The notes below the pieces were generated by a model that was not told the origin of the DNA, did not search any database, and was given only the letters and a program-made list of their open reading frames with translations. Shown here one piece after another: positions 1 through 9,556 of a stretch of 64,000 nucleotides of DNA. This DNA comes from Actinomadura sp. NAK00032 (GTDB lineage: Bacteria; Actinomycetota; Actinomycetes; Streptosporangiales; Streptosporangiaceae): positions 8,370,001 to 8,434,000 of the forward strand of contig NZ_CP054932.1 of NCBI RefSeq assembly GCF_013364275.1, in the 5' to 3' direction. Every line of letters begins with the position of its first letter. The stretch's first letter is position 1. The translations under genes were made by a program, and so were the position numbers.

Positions 1-9
1 GAAGGGCTC

Positions 10-1149
10 ATGAACAACACTGAGGAACTGGGCGCTTCGCTCGGCGTCGGCGGGAAGTGGCTGGAGGCAATGCGGGCCGTCCCCCGCGAGCTCTTCGTCC
101 CGGACATCGGCCTGGCCTGCCCCGAAGGCGGTACCGGCTACCCGATCGACCGCCGGGCTCGTCCTGAAGAGTGGTTGGGTGCCGTGTACTCCGACACTGC
201 GATCATCACCCAGCGCGAAGACGGCAAGGGCGACCCGCTGAAGGTCTCGGACGGATTGGCGTCCAGCTCGATCTCCGCGCCTGGCATCGCTTTCCAATGC
301 CTGGAGCTGCTCGCCCCGCGCGACCATGATCGCGTCCTAGAAATCGGTACGGGCACCGGCTACACAGCCGCCGTCCTGTCAGCACGTGTCGGCGACAAGA
401 ACGTCACCACCGTGGAAGTGGACGCCGAGATCGCAAGGCAGGCCGCAGCCAACCTCGCAGAAGCCGAGTTCGCACCGACTCTCGTCGTGGGAGATGGCCG
501 GGCCGGGTTTCCAGGCAACGCGCCATACGACCGCGTGCACGTGACCGCGGCCGTTGCCGAGGTCCCCTTCACCTGGGTCGAGCAGACTCGGCCCGGCGGC
601 GTCATCGTGGCGCCGTGGCAGCCCCTTCGCAGCCACGGTCTGCTCACGCGGCTGACCACGACCCGCGACGGTGCGTACGGGCGGTTCCACGGGCCCGCCG
701 GGTACATGATGTTGCGTTCCCATCGCGCTGAGCTGGTCTGGCGGTTCCGCGACGAGGACGACGCCGACGTGACGGCGACCACGTTGGATCCCCGTACCGT
801 CTTCGCGGCCGGGCCGGGTCTCCAACTCGCCACCGTGGCGCTGGCGCCTGGCCTGGCGTACTGGGAGAAGCACTTCGACGACGGGTCCTTCTCACTGCTG
901 CTGTTCGTGGTCGGCGACCCGGAAGGGCCGTGGGCCGCCTGCGACTGGGAGCCCGGACACGACCACTACGCAGTCACTCAGTACGGCGAACGACGGCTGT
1001 GGGACGAGTTGGAGGACGCCTTCGAGTGGTGGGTCCGGCATGGCGAGCCCGGCGTTGACCGGTTCGGGCTGACGGTCGCGCCTGAAGGCGACAGGCTGTG
1101 GCTGGACGAGCCAAGTCGCCTGATCAGCGACCGGTGCTGCCGTCTATGA
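10..1149 (+). CDS. PCMT-type protein methyltransferase, RiPP-associated kind
   Basis: A 379-aa SAM-dependent methyltransferase of the protein-L-isoaspartate O-methyltransferase (PCMT) fold. The SAM-binding glycine motif EIGTGTGYTA lies near residue 112, followed by an acidic residue in TTVEVD and a VGDGRAGFPG loop. It is longer than housekeeping PCMT (about 210 aa) because of a C-terminal extension. The N-terminal phrase AMRAVPRELFVP and the VYSD...TQ segment resemble methyltransferases accompanying ATP-grasp or FxLD peptide maturation systems, so modification of a ribosomal peptide is possible. That partner gene would lie left of the window and cannot be checked. The 3' end overlaps the convergent DinB gene by 26 bp. 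Codon use is somewhat less GC-biased than in the neighbours. Confidence 0.75.
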   Translation: MNNTEELGASLGVGGKWLEAMRAVPRELFVPDIGLACPEGGTGYPIDRRARPEEWLGAVYSDTAIITQREDGKGDPLKVSDGLASSSISAPGIAFQCLELLAPRDHDRVLEIGTGTGYTAAVLSARVGDKNVTTVEVDAEIARQAAANLAEAEFAPTLVVGDGRAGFPGNAPYDRVHVTAAVAEVPFTWVEQTRPGGVIVAPWQPLRSHGLLTRLTTTRDGAYGRFHGPAGYMMLRSHRAELVWRFRDEDDADVTATTLDPRTVFAAGPGLQLATVALAPGLAYWEKHFDDGSFSLLLFVVGDPEGPWAACDWEPGHDHYAVTQYGERRLWDELEDAFEWWVRHGEPGVDRFGLTVAPEGDRLWLDEPSRLISDRCCRL

Positions 1150-1624
1150 GTTCGCGGAGGATGTCGGCGTGGCCTGCGTGGCGGCCGGTTTCCTCGATCA
1201 TGTGGGTCAGTGCCCAGCGGAGGGTGGGAGCGGGGCGTCCCGGACGGGGGCGAGGGACCGGGGCGGCCATGTCGGTGCAGCCGTCGAGCAGTTCGTTCGC
1301 ACGGTCGACCGTCTCTCGGTAGCGGCCGACGACGTCCGACACGGTGTCCGCCGGTGCCGCCTTGAAGGTCGCCTGCCAGTTGGTGACGTCCTCTCCCAGG
1401 AACAGCGAGGCTTCGACGGACGTCAGGTGGTTGAGCAGGCCGAGCAGGTTCGTGCCGGACGGCACCATGGCCGTTCGCGCCTGCGGTTCGGGGGCACCTT
1501 CGACCTTCGCGGCGATCGAGGTCCGGAGGTAGTCGAGGAATCCGCGCAGGACCTCCGCCTCGCTGTTTCCCGTGCGGGGCGGCGGGTTGTCGCGGCGGCG
1601 CTTGCGGCCGGTCGTGGTGGGCAT
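1124..1624 (-). CDS. DinB-family protein (DUF664-like)
   Basis: A 166-aa protein with the DinB/DUF664 four-helix fold: LLGLLNHLTSVEASLF near the middle and RWALTHMIEETGRHAGHADILREL near the C-terminus. The spaced histidines (LNHL, THMI, GRHAGH) fit the metal-binding triad of this family, which includes bacillithiol/mycothiol-dependent S-transferases and many proteins of unknown role. I chose the ATG at 1624 because the frame upstream looks non-coding and family members begin near here. The basic N-terminus (MPTTTGRKRRRD) is unusual. Substrate unknown; a mycothiol link would be expected for an actinomycete but is inferred. Confidence 0.75.
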   Translation of the reverse strand: MPTTTGRKRRRDNPPPRTGNSEAEVLRGFLDYLRTSIAAKVEGAPEPQARTAMVPSGTNLLGLLNHLTSVEASLFLGEDVTNWQATFKAAPADTVSDVVGRYRETVDRANELLDGCTDMAAPVPRPRPGRPAPTLRWALTHMIEETGRHAGHADILRELIDGSTGR

Positions 1625-1687
1625 GCGTCCAGCCTCGCCAGTTCGGCGCGGTCGGGCACGAAGGTTTGCTGTTCCGGCAAACGCGGA

Positions 1688-1718
1688 CGAGCCCCGGGCC
1701 GCTGCGGTCCGGGGCTCG
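1688..1718 (-). terminator. Hairpin downstream of mdh
   Basis: A 10-bp perfect stem (1688-1697 with 1709-1718, arm CGAGCCCCGG) with a further CCGC/GCGG inner pairing lies 14 bp past the mdh stop. No strong U-tract, as is usual in actinomycetes. Confidence 0.65.
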
Positions 1719-1731
1719 TTCGGAAGACAGG

Positions 1732-2721
<990 letters not shown>

Positions 2722-2899
2722 TGTCCTTCTTCTCCTGCAGTGACCTGACGGGGCTCAGGCGGCCATCCTTCGTACCCGACCGCCGAAGAGCCGCGCCGCC
2801 GCGGTTTCTCTCGCCGTCGAGATAGTTCCGGCCTCAGGCTATCGCGCGTCCCCTACCCGCCGGCGCGCAGGTGCACCCACCGGCATGCCGCGCACGCGA

Positions 2900-2931
2900 A
2901 AGGCCGCCCCGGACAAGCCCGGGACGGCCTT
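2900..2931 (-). terminator. Hairpin downstream of icd
   Basis: Near-perfect stem of AAGGCCG-type arms (2900-2913 with 2918-2931, one mismatch) beginning 16 bp after the icd stop. A rho-independent-like terminator separating icd from mdh. Confidence 0.6.
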
Positions 2932-2946
2932 CGAGGACGAGCGGCG

Positions 2947-4164
2947 TCAGCTGTTGATCTTCTTCTGGAGGTTGGTGTCGAGGGCCTCCAGGAAGCCCTG
3001 GGTCGTCAGCCACGGGGTCTCGCCGCCGACCAGCAGGGCCAAGTCCTTGGTCATCTGGCCGGACTCGACGGTCTCGACGCAGACCGCCTCCAGCTTGCGG
3101 GCGAAGTCGATGACCTCGGGCTGACCGTCGAGCTTGCCGCGGTGCTCGAGGCCGCGGGTCCAGGCGAAGATGGACGCGATCGGGTTGGTCGACGTCGGCT
3201 TGCCCTGCTGGTGCTGGCGGTAGTGCCGGGTCACCGTGCCGTGCGCGGCCTCGGCCTCGACGGTCTTGCCGTCCGGGGTCATGAGGACGGACGTCATGAG
3301 GCCGAGGGAGCCGAAGCCCTGGGCGAGGGTGTCGGACTGGACGTCGCCGTCGTAGTTCTTGGCGGCCCAGACGAACCCGCCCTCCCACTTGAGCGCCGCG
3401 GCGACCATGTCGTCGATGAGGCGGTGCTCGTAGGTGAGGCCCTTGGACTCGAACTCGGCCTTGAACTCGGTCTCGTAGATCTCCTGGAAGAGGTCCTTGA
3501 ACCGGCCGTCGTAGGCCTTGAGGATCGTGTTCTTCGTGGACATGTACAGCGGCATCTCGCGGTTGAGCGCGTACCGCATGCTCGTCCGGGCGAAGTCGCG
3601 GATCGAGTCGTCGTAGTTGTACATGCCCATGGCGACGCCGCCGCCGGGGAAGTCCGCGATCTCGAACTCCATGGGCTCGCCCTCGTCGGACGGGGTGTAG
3701 GTGATCGTCACCTTGCCCGGGCCGGGGACGACGAAGTCGGTGGCCTTGTACTGGTCGCCGTGGGCGTGGCGGCCGATGATGATCGGCTTGGTCCAGCCGG
3801 GCACCAGGCGCGGGATGTTGGAGACCACGATCGGCTCGCGGAAGATCACGCCGCCCAGGATGTTACGGATCGTCCCGTTCGGGGACCGCCACATCTTCTT
3901 CAGGCCGAACTCCTCGACGCGCGCCTCGTCGGGGGTGATGGTGGCGCACTTGACGCCGACGCCGTGCTCCTTGATGGCGTTCGCGGCGTCGATGGTGACC
4001 TGGTCGTCCGTGGCGTCACGGTGCTCGATCCCCAGGTCGTAGTACTTCAGGTCCACATCGAGGTAGGGCAGGATCAGCTGGTCCTTGATGAATTTCCAGA
4101 TGATCCGCGTCATTTCGTCGCCGTCGAGTTCGACGACCGGGCCCGTTACTTTGATCTTGGGCAT
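2947..4164 (-). CDS. icd: NADP-dependent isocitrate dehydrogenase
   Basis: A 405-aa isocitrate dehydrogenase of the homodimeric, eukaryote-like subfamily, converting isocitrate to 2-oxoglutarate with NADP. Visible motifs: VVELDGDEMTRIIW near the N-terminus, the substrate-serine region KKMWRSPNGTIRNILGG, IIGRHAHGDQYKATD, the metal-binding stretch RLIDDMVAAALKWEGGFVWAAKNYDGDVQSD, and the NADP-contact region EAAHGTVTRHYRQHQQG. Length is standard. An AAGGGA ribosome binding site lies 9 nt before ATG 4164. It is not the 740-aa monomeric IDH common in other actinomycetes. Confidence 0.96.
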   Translation of the reverse strand: MPKIKVTGPVVELDGDEMTRIIWKFIKDQLILPYLDVDLKYYDLGIEHRDATDDQVTIDAANAIKEHGVGVKCATITPDEARVEEFGLKKMWRSPNGTIRNILGGVIFREPIVVSNIPRLVPGWTKPIIIGRHAHGDQYKATDFVVPGPGKVTITYTPSDEGEPMEFEIADFPGGGVAMGMYNYDDSIRDFARTSMRYALNREMPLYMSTKNTILKAYDGRFKDLFQEIYETEFKAEFESKGLTYEHRLIDDMVAAALKWEGGFVWAAKNYDGDVQSDTLAQGFGSLGLMTSVLMTPDGKTVEAEAAHGTVTRHYRQHQQGKPTSTNPIASIFAWTRGLEHRGKLDGQPEVIDFARKLEAVCVETVESGQMTKDLALLVGGETPWLTTQGFLEALDTNLQKKINS

Positions 4165-4191
4165 GCTGTTGCTGTCCCTTTCCTACACCTG

Positions 4192-4278
4192 GCCAGCTGG
4201 CGAGGCCTTCCCATCCTCGGCGGGCATGGCGGTGTCTCGGGCCGCCGGGATCGCCGGGCGAAAAGGACTCAAGTCCTT
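4192..4278. promoter_or_regulatory. Two palindromes upstream of icd
   Basis: Two dyads lie in the 200-bp icd upstream region: GCCAGCTGGC at 4192-4201 (10 bp, perfect) and AAGGACT-CA-AGTCCTT at 4263-4278 (7-bp arms). They are candidate regulator sites for icd, but no regulator is identifiable from the sequence. Confidence 0.35.
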
Positions 4279-4364
4279 GTAAGGCTCAACTGGCTAGGCT
4301 AGCCGAGCCGGTCATGCGGTCTAGACCTGACCCGGCTCGGCCGCCCTCCACCTGGGAGGACGCG

Positions 4365-4844
4365 TCAGGACGGCGGTCCGTTCCCGGGCGGGGCGCCCGC
4401 GGGCGGGGCGCCGCCGGGCGGGCCGGACGCGGCGCGGCGGCCGGCGATCAGCAGGCGCAGGCCGCGGGCGGCGGCGGTGAGCGCGATCACGATGCCGAAC
4501 GCGCCCGCGAGGGAGAGGCCGGTCTTGTTCATCGGCGGGACGCTCAGCGAGACGAACGCCACCATCTCCCCCATGATCACGAGCGTCCAGCAGTCGACGG
4601 AGCGGCTGCGGACGGCGAGCGGGCCGAGCTGCGACTCGGGCAGCAGCAGCCGGGCGAGGGCGCCGATGAGCAGGGCGGCGGCCATCAGCCCGGAGCCCTT
4701 GCGGAAGTAGTTGAAGGCGCACAGCGTCAGGCCCGCGCCGACCCCGCTGAGCACGAGCAGGTACGGCAGCTGCGCCAGCCAGTGCGGCGCGGCGCCCCCG
4801 CGGCGCGGCGCGCGCCGCCGGCGCCGGTGCACCTGAGTGCTCAT
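4365..4844 (-). CDS. DUF3017 membrane protein
   Basis: A small integral membrane protein of about 159 aa matching the DUF3017 family, commonly near folD and mdh in actinomycetes. After a basic N-terminal tail (RRRRRAPRRGG) there are three hydrophobic helices: LPYLLVLSGVGAGLTLCAF, GLMAAALLIGALARLLL, and a C-terminal pair within WTLVIMGEMVAFVSL and GLSLAGAFGIVIALTAA. The C-terminus is Pro/Gly-rich (GPPGGAPPAGAPPG). A GTG at 4853 is an alternative start; I prefer ATG 4844. Function unknown. Confidence 0.8.
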   Translation of the reverse strand: MSTQVHRRRRRAPRRGGAAPHWLAQLPYLLVLSGVGAGLTLCAFNYFRKGSGLMAAALLIGALARLLLPESQLGPLAVRSRSVDCWTLVIMGEMVAFVSLSVPPMNKTGLSLAGAFGIVIALTAAARGLRLLIAGRRAASGPPGGAPPAGAPPGNGPPS

Positions 4845-5083
4845 GGCCCTCACGGTATCGCCGATCGCGCCGTGGGACGACTCCGCGCGGGCGAGACCGG
4901 GCTGGAACGGTCCGTCTTGTCGTCCGAAGCCGGGAAAAGGGGTGGGACGAATGGTGCCCGGGTGATGCCCGAGAGGCCGGAATCCCTTGCGCCATCGGTG
5001 CTACTCGCCAGTAGGAGGGTGTGACGGCACGGCGCCCGGGTAACCCGGCAGACAGGGGTCGCTAACTAGCTGGGAGGACTGCC

Positions 5084-5812
5084 GTGGAGGGGCCGTTCAT
5101 GCGGATCGAGGACAGCGGGCTGGTGATGCCGCTGCGCCCCGACGTTACGACGGTCGGGAGAGGGAGAGGAGTCGACGTACGCCTCGACGACCCGAGTGTG
5201 TCCCGTTTGCACGCAGAAATCGTCCGACGCGGTCCGTACGTCTACGTGGTGGACATGGGCCTGTCCCGCAACGGGACGCGCGTCAACGGCCGGCCGATCG
5301 CCCGCCGTGTGCTGGAGGACGGTGACGTCGTGAGCTTCGGCACGGCGCGCTGCCGGTTGGGGGGCATCCCCCGTGAGGAGGTCGACCCGGACGTCGAACT
5401 GCGGCGCGCCGTCGCGCCCGAGCTCACCCGCCGCGAGGTCGACGTGCTGACCTCGCTGTGCCGACCCGCCCTGTCCGACGAGGCGTTCGTGGCCCCCGCC
5501 ACGGCGCGCGACATCGCCGGCGAGCTGGTCGTCACGGAGGCGGCCGTCAAGCAGCACCTGCTGCGCCTCTACCAGAAGTTCCGCATCCCCGAGGGCGCCA
5601 ACCGGCGCACGCGGCTCGCCAACGAGGTCATCGCGATGGGCCTCGTCCGCCCGCTGCCGCCGGTGCACGTCCCCCACCAGGGGCGCCCTCCGATGGACGG
5701 CCGGGTCCCCGGGGTCCGGGCCACCGGGGAGACGCGGCGGCCGGGCGCGCCGGGGCACGGCCACGGGCCGGGCCGTCCGGCGCCCAGCACGGCGGGACGG
5801 AGGGCCAGTTGA
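5084..5812 (+). CDS. FHA-domain protein with LuxR-like helix-turn-helix
   Basis: A 242-aa cytosolic protein. The FHA phosphothreonine-binding domain covers roughly residues 5-95, with the canonical GRGRGVDVRLDDPSVSRLHAEI and LSRNGTRVNG motifs. It is followed by a helical segment LTRREVDVLTSLCRP...ARDIAGELVVTEAAVKQHLLRLYQKF (about 110-165) that reads like a winged or LuxR-type DNA-binding helix-turn-helix. The tail is Pro/Gly/Arg-rich and probably disordered. Start GTG 5084 is set by GGGAGG at 5072-5077. It is divergent from DUF3017 and convergent with folD. The layout suggests a transcription factor read out by Ser/Thr kinase phosphorylation; no kinase gene is in the window. Confidence 0.8.
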   Translation: MEGPFMRIEDSGLVMPLRPDVTTVGRGRGVDVRLDDPSVSRLHAEIVRRGPYVYVVDMGLSRNGTRVNGRPIARRVLEDGDVVSFGTARCRLGGIPREEVDPDVELRRAVAPELTRREVDVLTSLCRPALSDEAFVAPATARDIAGELVVTEAAVKQHLLRLYQKFRIPEGANRRTRLANEVIAMGLVRPLPPVHVPHQGRPPMDGRVPGVRATGETRRPGAPGHGHGPGRPAPSTAGRRAS

Positions 5813-5918
5813 GCTGAGCCCGCGGTCGCCCTCCCGGCAGCGCGCAACATGAGGGCGATCGCTTGACCCCCGCGGGGCCGCGCAGGTGACGGCGCGGCTC
5901 CGGCCGGGAAACGTGCAG

Positions 5919-5950
5919 GGGCCGCCGCCTCGGTGCTGGGGCGGCGGCCC
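5919..5950 (-). terminator. Hairpin downstream of folD
   Basis: Perfect 11-bp stem GGGCCGCCGCC/GGCGGCGGCCC (5919-5929 with 5940-5950) with a 10-nt loop, 26 bp beyond the folD stop and between the convergent FHA gene and folD. Confidence 0.6.
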
Positions 5951-5975
5951 TCGCGGTGCCGCCGGGAAGAGTGCG

Positions 5976-6824
5976 TCAGAGGCTCTGCTCGGCGGCCTCG
6001 ACGACGTTCGCGAGCAGCATGGCGCGGGTCATCGGGCCGACGCCGCCGGGGTTGGGCGCGACCCAGCCGGCCACGTCGCGGACGTCGGCGGCGACGTCCC
6101 CGGCGAGCTTGCCGTCCACCCGGGACACGCCCACGTCCAGGACGGCGGCGCCGGGCTTGACCATGTCGGCGGTGATCAGACCGGGGACGCCGGCGGCGGC
6201 CACGACGATGTCGGCGGCGCGGGTGTGCGCGGCGAGGTCGCGGGTGGCGGTGTGGCAGAGCGTCACGGTCGCGTTCTCGGTGCGGCGGGTCAGCAGCAGG
6301 CCGAGCGACCGCCCGACCGTGATGCCGCGGCCGACGACGGTGACCTCGGCGCCCTTGATCGGGACGTCGAAGCGGCGCAGCAGCTCGATGATGCCCTTCG
6401 GCGTGCAGGGCAGCGGGCCCGGCTGCATCAGCACGAGCCGCCCCAGGTTCGTCGGGTGCAGGCCGTCGGCGTCCTTGGCCGGGTCGATGCGCTCCAGCAC
6501 GCGCTGCTCGTCCAGGCCCTTCGGCAGCGGGAGCTGGACGATGTAGCCGGTGCAGGCCGGGTCGGCGTTCAGCTCGGCGACGGCCCGCTCGACGTCGTCC
6601 TGGATGGCGGTGGCGGGCAGGTCGCGGCGGATGCTCTCGATCCCGACCTCGGCGCAGTCGCGGTGCTTCATGTTGACGTAGGAGTGGCTGCCCGGGTCGT
6701 CGCCGACCAGCACCGTGCCGAGCCCGACGGACACACCGCGGTCGCGGAGCGCCTCGACGCGCACCTTGAGGTTCGAGCGGATCTCGGCGGCCGTGGCCTT
6801 GCCGTCCAGAATCTGTGCCGTCAT
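5976..6824 (-). CDS. folD: Methylenetetrahydrofolate dehydrogenase/cyclohydrolase
   Basis: A 282-aa bifunctional FolD that oxidises 5,10-methylene-THF and hydrolyses methenyl-THF to 10-formyl-THF, the one-carbon donor used by PurN and PurH encoded just downstream. Signatures: VGDDPGSHSYVNMKHRDCAEVGI with the catalytic Lys, YIVQLPLPKG, and the NADP-binding GRGITVGRSLGLLL, plus the C-terminal PNPGGVGPMT motif. ATG 6824 is preceded by GGAGG. Length normal. The open frame continues upstream but carries no FolD homology there. Confidence 0.96.
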   Translation of the reverse strand: MTAQILDGKATAAEIRSNLKVRVEALRDRGVSVGLGTVLVGDDPGSHSYVNMKHRDCAEVGIESIRRDLPATAIQDDVERAVAELNADPACTGYIVQLPLPKGLDEQRVLERIDPAKDADGLHPTNLGRLVLMQPGPLPCTPKGIIELLRRFDVPIKGAEVTVVGRGITVGRSLGLLLTRRTENATVTLCHTATRDLAAHTRAADIVVAAAGVPGLITADMVKPGAAVLDVGVSRVDGKLAGDVAADVRDVAGWVAPNPGGVGPMTRAMLLANVVEAAEQSL

Positions 6825-7049
6825 GCGTTCCTCCGCGTGGATCTCGCCGTAGGGCCCGCGGGACCGGGCCCGGCTCACGGTCCCGTCCACCCAGGCGCGC
6901 GGTGTCCGGACTGTCGTTCGCTCCCCGGTGGTGATCCACCTTGCCTGCGCCAGTCGCGTGAAACCCCATGGTAACGGTCGAGTGGCACGCGGAAATCGGC
7001 ACGAAGTGGCCCTGCCGGTGCCCGTTCCCCGCCTTCTACCGTCGTGCGC

Positions 7050-7643
7050 ATGAGCGACGCATGGTTCGAACGGCCCGTCCTGACCGGGCAGTACGTGCGG
7101 CTGGAGCCGCTGTCCCCCGCGCACGCCGAGGGACTGTTCGAGGCGTCGAAGGACCCGGAGGTGTGGGCCTGGCTGAACGAGCCGCAGCCGGCGACGGCCG
7201 GGGAGATGGGCGTTCTCGTCGACAGGGCGCTGGCCGACTGCGAGCGCCGCGTGCGGCTCCCCTGGGTCCAGATCGACGCCGCGACCGGGGAGGTCGCCGG
7301 GACGACGTCCTACTACGAGGTCGCGCCGTCCCACCGGGGGCTGTGCATCGGCCACACCTGGCTCGGCGCGCGCTGGCACCGGACGGGTCTCAACACGGAG
7401 GCGAAGCTGCTCCTGCTCGGGCGGGCCTTCGACGAGCTGGGCGCGATCAGGGTCGGCTGGCACACGCACGTCCGGAACGAGCGGTCGCGGGCGGCGATCG
7501 AGCGGCTCGGCGCGGCGTTCGAGGGCGTCCACCGCAAGCACCGGATCCGGCCGGACGGGTCGGTCCGGGACACCGCCGTGTACGGGATGACGGACGACGA
7601 GTGGCCCGCCGCCGCCGGGGCTTTGCGGGCGCGGCTGCGCTAG
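7050..7643 (+). CDS. GNAT-family N-acetyltransferase (RimJ/RimL type)
   Basis: A 197-aa GNAT enzyme of the RimL/SatH-like group: LTGQYVRLEPLSPAHAEGLFEA at the start, the strand pair VAGTTSYYEVAPSHRGLCIGHTWLGARWHRTGLNTEAK containing the acetyl-CoA loop region, and WHTHVRNERSRAAIERLGAAFEGVHRKH near the C-terminus. It transfers acetyl from acetyl-CoA to an amine; the substrate is not evident. ATG 7050 chosen; an in-frame GTG sits two codons upstream. Its stop lies inside a 12-bp duplication shared with the next, convergent gene. Confidence 0.85.
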   Translation: MSDAWFERPVLTGQYVRLEPLSPAHAEGLFEASKDPEVWAWLNEPQPATAGEMGVLVDRALADCERRVRLPWVQIDAATGEVAGTTSYYEVAPSHRGLCIGHTWLGARWHRTGLNTEAKLLLLGRAFDELGAIRVGWHTHVRNERSRAAIERLGAAFEGVHRKHRIRPDGSVRDTAVYGMTDDEWPAAAGALRARLR

Positions 7644-7663
7644 CGAGGTGCCGGCTGCGCTAG
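7632..7663. repeat. Duplicated 12-mer at convergent stops
   Basis: The 12-mer CGGCTGCGCTAG occurs at 7632-7643 and 7652-7663. The first copy ends with the stop of the GNAT gene on the plus strand; the second contains the stop (CTA, 7660-7662) of the minus-strand gene. Confidence 0.85.
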
Positions 7664-7836
7664 TCCTCCGAGCGCTGGCGCCAGGCGAGGACGCGGTCGG
7701 TGCCGTGCCAGCCGAGCTGGGCGGCCAGGACGGCGGCCAGGAACGCGGCGACCAGCCCGATCACCTGGCGGGAGTCCATCAGCAGCGAGTCGACCAGGTA
7801 CACCGAGCGCAGCATCGCGGCGAGCAGCACGTCCAT
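7660..7836 (-). CDS. Small single-pass membrane protein
   Basis: A 58-aa protein beginning MDVLLAAMLRSVYLVD with a transmembrane helix around QVIGLVAAFLAAVLAAQLGW and a charged tail (RVLAWRQRSED). GGAGG sits a few bases before ATG 7836. GC3 bias is strong, supporting coding. I do not recognise a family; it lies downstream of purN-purH in the same direction, past the purH hairpin. Confidence 0.6.
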   Translation of the reverse strand: MDVLLAAMLRSVYLVDSLLMDSRQVIGLVAAFLAAVLAAQLGWHGTDRVLAWRQRSED

Positions 7837-7946
7837 CGCGCCTCCAACGGGGAACGCCCGCGCCCGGGGGCCAGGGGAGGTCGTGAGGGGAGGCGCGGTC
7901 CGGGCCGAGGCTACCCGCCCGGAAAAGTAAAGCGGACGACGGCAAA

Positions 7947-7979
7947 CCCGGTGCGGCACGTGTTCCGTGCCACACCGGG
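7947..7979 (-). terminator. Hairpin downstream of purH
   Basis: Stem CCCGGTG-C-GGCACG with CGTGCC-A-CACCGGG (7947-7960 and 7966-7979, one mismatch) and a 5-nt loop, 11 bp after the purH stop. Confidence 0.7.
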
Positions 7980-7990
7980 CGAACCACCTG

Positions 7991-9556
7991 TCAGTGGAAG
8001 AAGTGCCGGACGCCGGTGAAGTACAGGGCGATCCCGGCCTTCTCCGCCGCCTCGATCACCTTGTCGTCGTTGACGGACCCGCCGGGCTCGACGATCGCCT
8101 TCACGCCCGCCACGGTCAGCACCTCCAGGCCGTCCGGGAAGGGGAAGAACGCGTCGGACGCGCCCACGGCGGACGCGGCGCGCTCCGCGCCGGCCCGCGC
8201 GACCGCGAGCTTGGCGGAGTCGACCCGGTTGACCTGGCCCATGCCGACGCCGACGGTCGCGCCGTCCGCGGCCAGCAGGATCGCGTTGGACTTGACCGAG
8301 CGGATCGCCCGCCACGCGAACGCCAGGTCGCGCAGCGTCGCCTCGTCCACGGCCTCGCCGGTCTTCAGCTCCCAGGTGGACGGGTCGTCGCCGGGCGCGT
8401 CCACGGCGTCGACGCCCTGCACCAGGAGGCCGCCGTCGATGCGCCGGTGCTCGACCGCGCCGGCCGGGGCGTCCGGGCAGACCAGCAGCCGGACGTTCTT
8501 GAACCGGTCCTTCAGGACGGTGACGGCCTCGTCGTCGAAGGACGGGGCGATCACGACCTCGGCGAAGCTCTCGGTGACCTGCCGGGCCATCGCGGCGGTG
8601 ACCGGGCGGTTCGCCGCGATCACGCCGCCGTAGGCGGAGACGGGGTCGCAGGCGTGCGCCTTGCGGTGCGCCTCGGCGATGTCGGCGCCGACCGCGATGC
8701 CGCACGGGTTGGCGTGCTTGATGATCGCGACGCAGGGCTCGGTGAAGTCGTAGGCGGCGCGGCGGGCGGCGTCGGTGTCCACGTAGTTGTTGTAGGACAT
8801 CTCCTTGCCGTACAGCTGCTCCGCGCCCGCCAGCCCGGTCTCGCCCGGGGAGCGGTACAGGGCGGCGCGCTGGTGCGGGTTCTCGCCGTACCGGAGGGTG
8901 TTCGAGCGCTCCCAGGTGGCGCCGAGGAAGTCGGGCCAGTTCGTCTCGGCGGCGGTCTCGTCGGGGGCGTAGGCGCTCGCGAACCAGGAGGCCACGGCCA
9001 CGTCGTAGGACGCGGTGTGCGCGAACGCCTGCGCGGCGAGGCGGCGCCGCTCCTCCAGGGTGAAGCCGCCGGCCTTCACCGCGTCCAGGACCGTCCCGTA
9101 GGCGGACGGGTCGACGACGACGGAGACGCTCGCGTGGTTCTTCGCGGCGGCGCGCACCATGGTCGGGCCGCCGATGTCGATCTGCTCGACGCACTCGTCC
9201 GGCTTCGCGCCCGAGTTCACGGTGTCGGCGAACGGGTACAGGTTCGCGACCACCAGGTCGAACGGCTCCACGGCGAGGTCGTCGAGCTGCTGGAGGTGGT
9301 CCTCCTTGCGGCGGTCGGCGAGCAGCCCCGCGTGGATCCTGGGGTGCAGGGTCTTGACCCGGCCGTCCAGGCACTCGGGGAACCCGGTGAGCTTCTCCAC
9401 CTTCATCACCGGGACGCCGGCGGCGGAGATCCGGCCGGCCGTCGACCCGGTCGAGACGATCTCCACCCCCGCCTCGTGGAGGCCGCGGGCCAGCTCCTCC
9501 AGCCCGGACTTGTCGTACACGCTGATCAGCGCGCGCTTAATCGCCACCCGACTCAC
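7991..9556 (-). CDS. purH: AICAR transformylase/IMP cyclohydrolase
   Basis: A bifunctional enzyme of about 521 aa catalysing the last two steps of IMP synthesis. The N-terminal MGS-like cyclohydrolase domain starts VAIKRALISVYDKSGLEELARGL and includes ISTGSTAGRI-type and KTLHPRIHAGLLADR motifs. The larger transformylase domain carries RYGENPHQRAALYR, KEMSYNNYVDTDAA and IIKHANPCGIAVG. GTG 9556 is chosen because GAGGGGAG lies 8 nt upstream; a second GTG at 9547 and an ATG at 9574 are alternatives. It overlaps the purN end by 20 bp, implying translational coupling. Confidence 0.95.
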   Translation of the reverse strand: MSRVAIKRALISVYDKSGLEELARGLHEAGVEIVSTGSTAGRISAAGVPVMKVEKLTGFPECLDGRVKTLHPRIHAGLLADRRKEDHLQQLDDLAVEPFDLVVANLYPFADTVNSGAKPDECVEQIDIGGPTMVRAAAKNHASVSVVVDPSAYGTVLDAVKAGGFTLEERRRLAAQAFAHTASYDVAVASWFASAYAPDETAAETNWPDFLGATWERSNTLRYGENPHQRAALYRSPGETGLAGAEQLYGKEMSYNNYVDTDAARRAAYDFTEPCVAIIKHANPCGIAVGADIAEAHRKAHACDPVSAYGGVIAANRPVTAAMARQVTESFAEVVIAPSFDDEAVTVLKDRFKNVRLLVCPDAPAGAVEHRRIDGGLLVQGVDAVDAPGDDPSTWELKTGEAVDEATLRDLAFAWRAIRSVKSNAILLAADGATVGVGMGQVNRVDSAKLAVARAGAERAASAVGASDAFFPFPDGLEVLTVAGVKAIVEPGGSVNDDKVIEAAEKAGIALYFTGVRHFFH

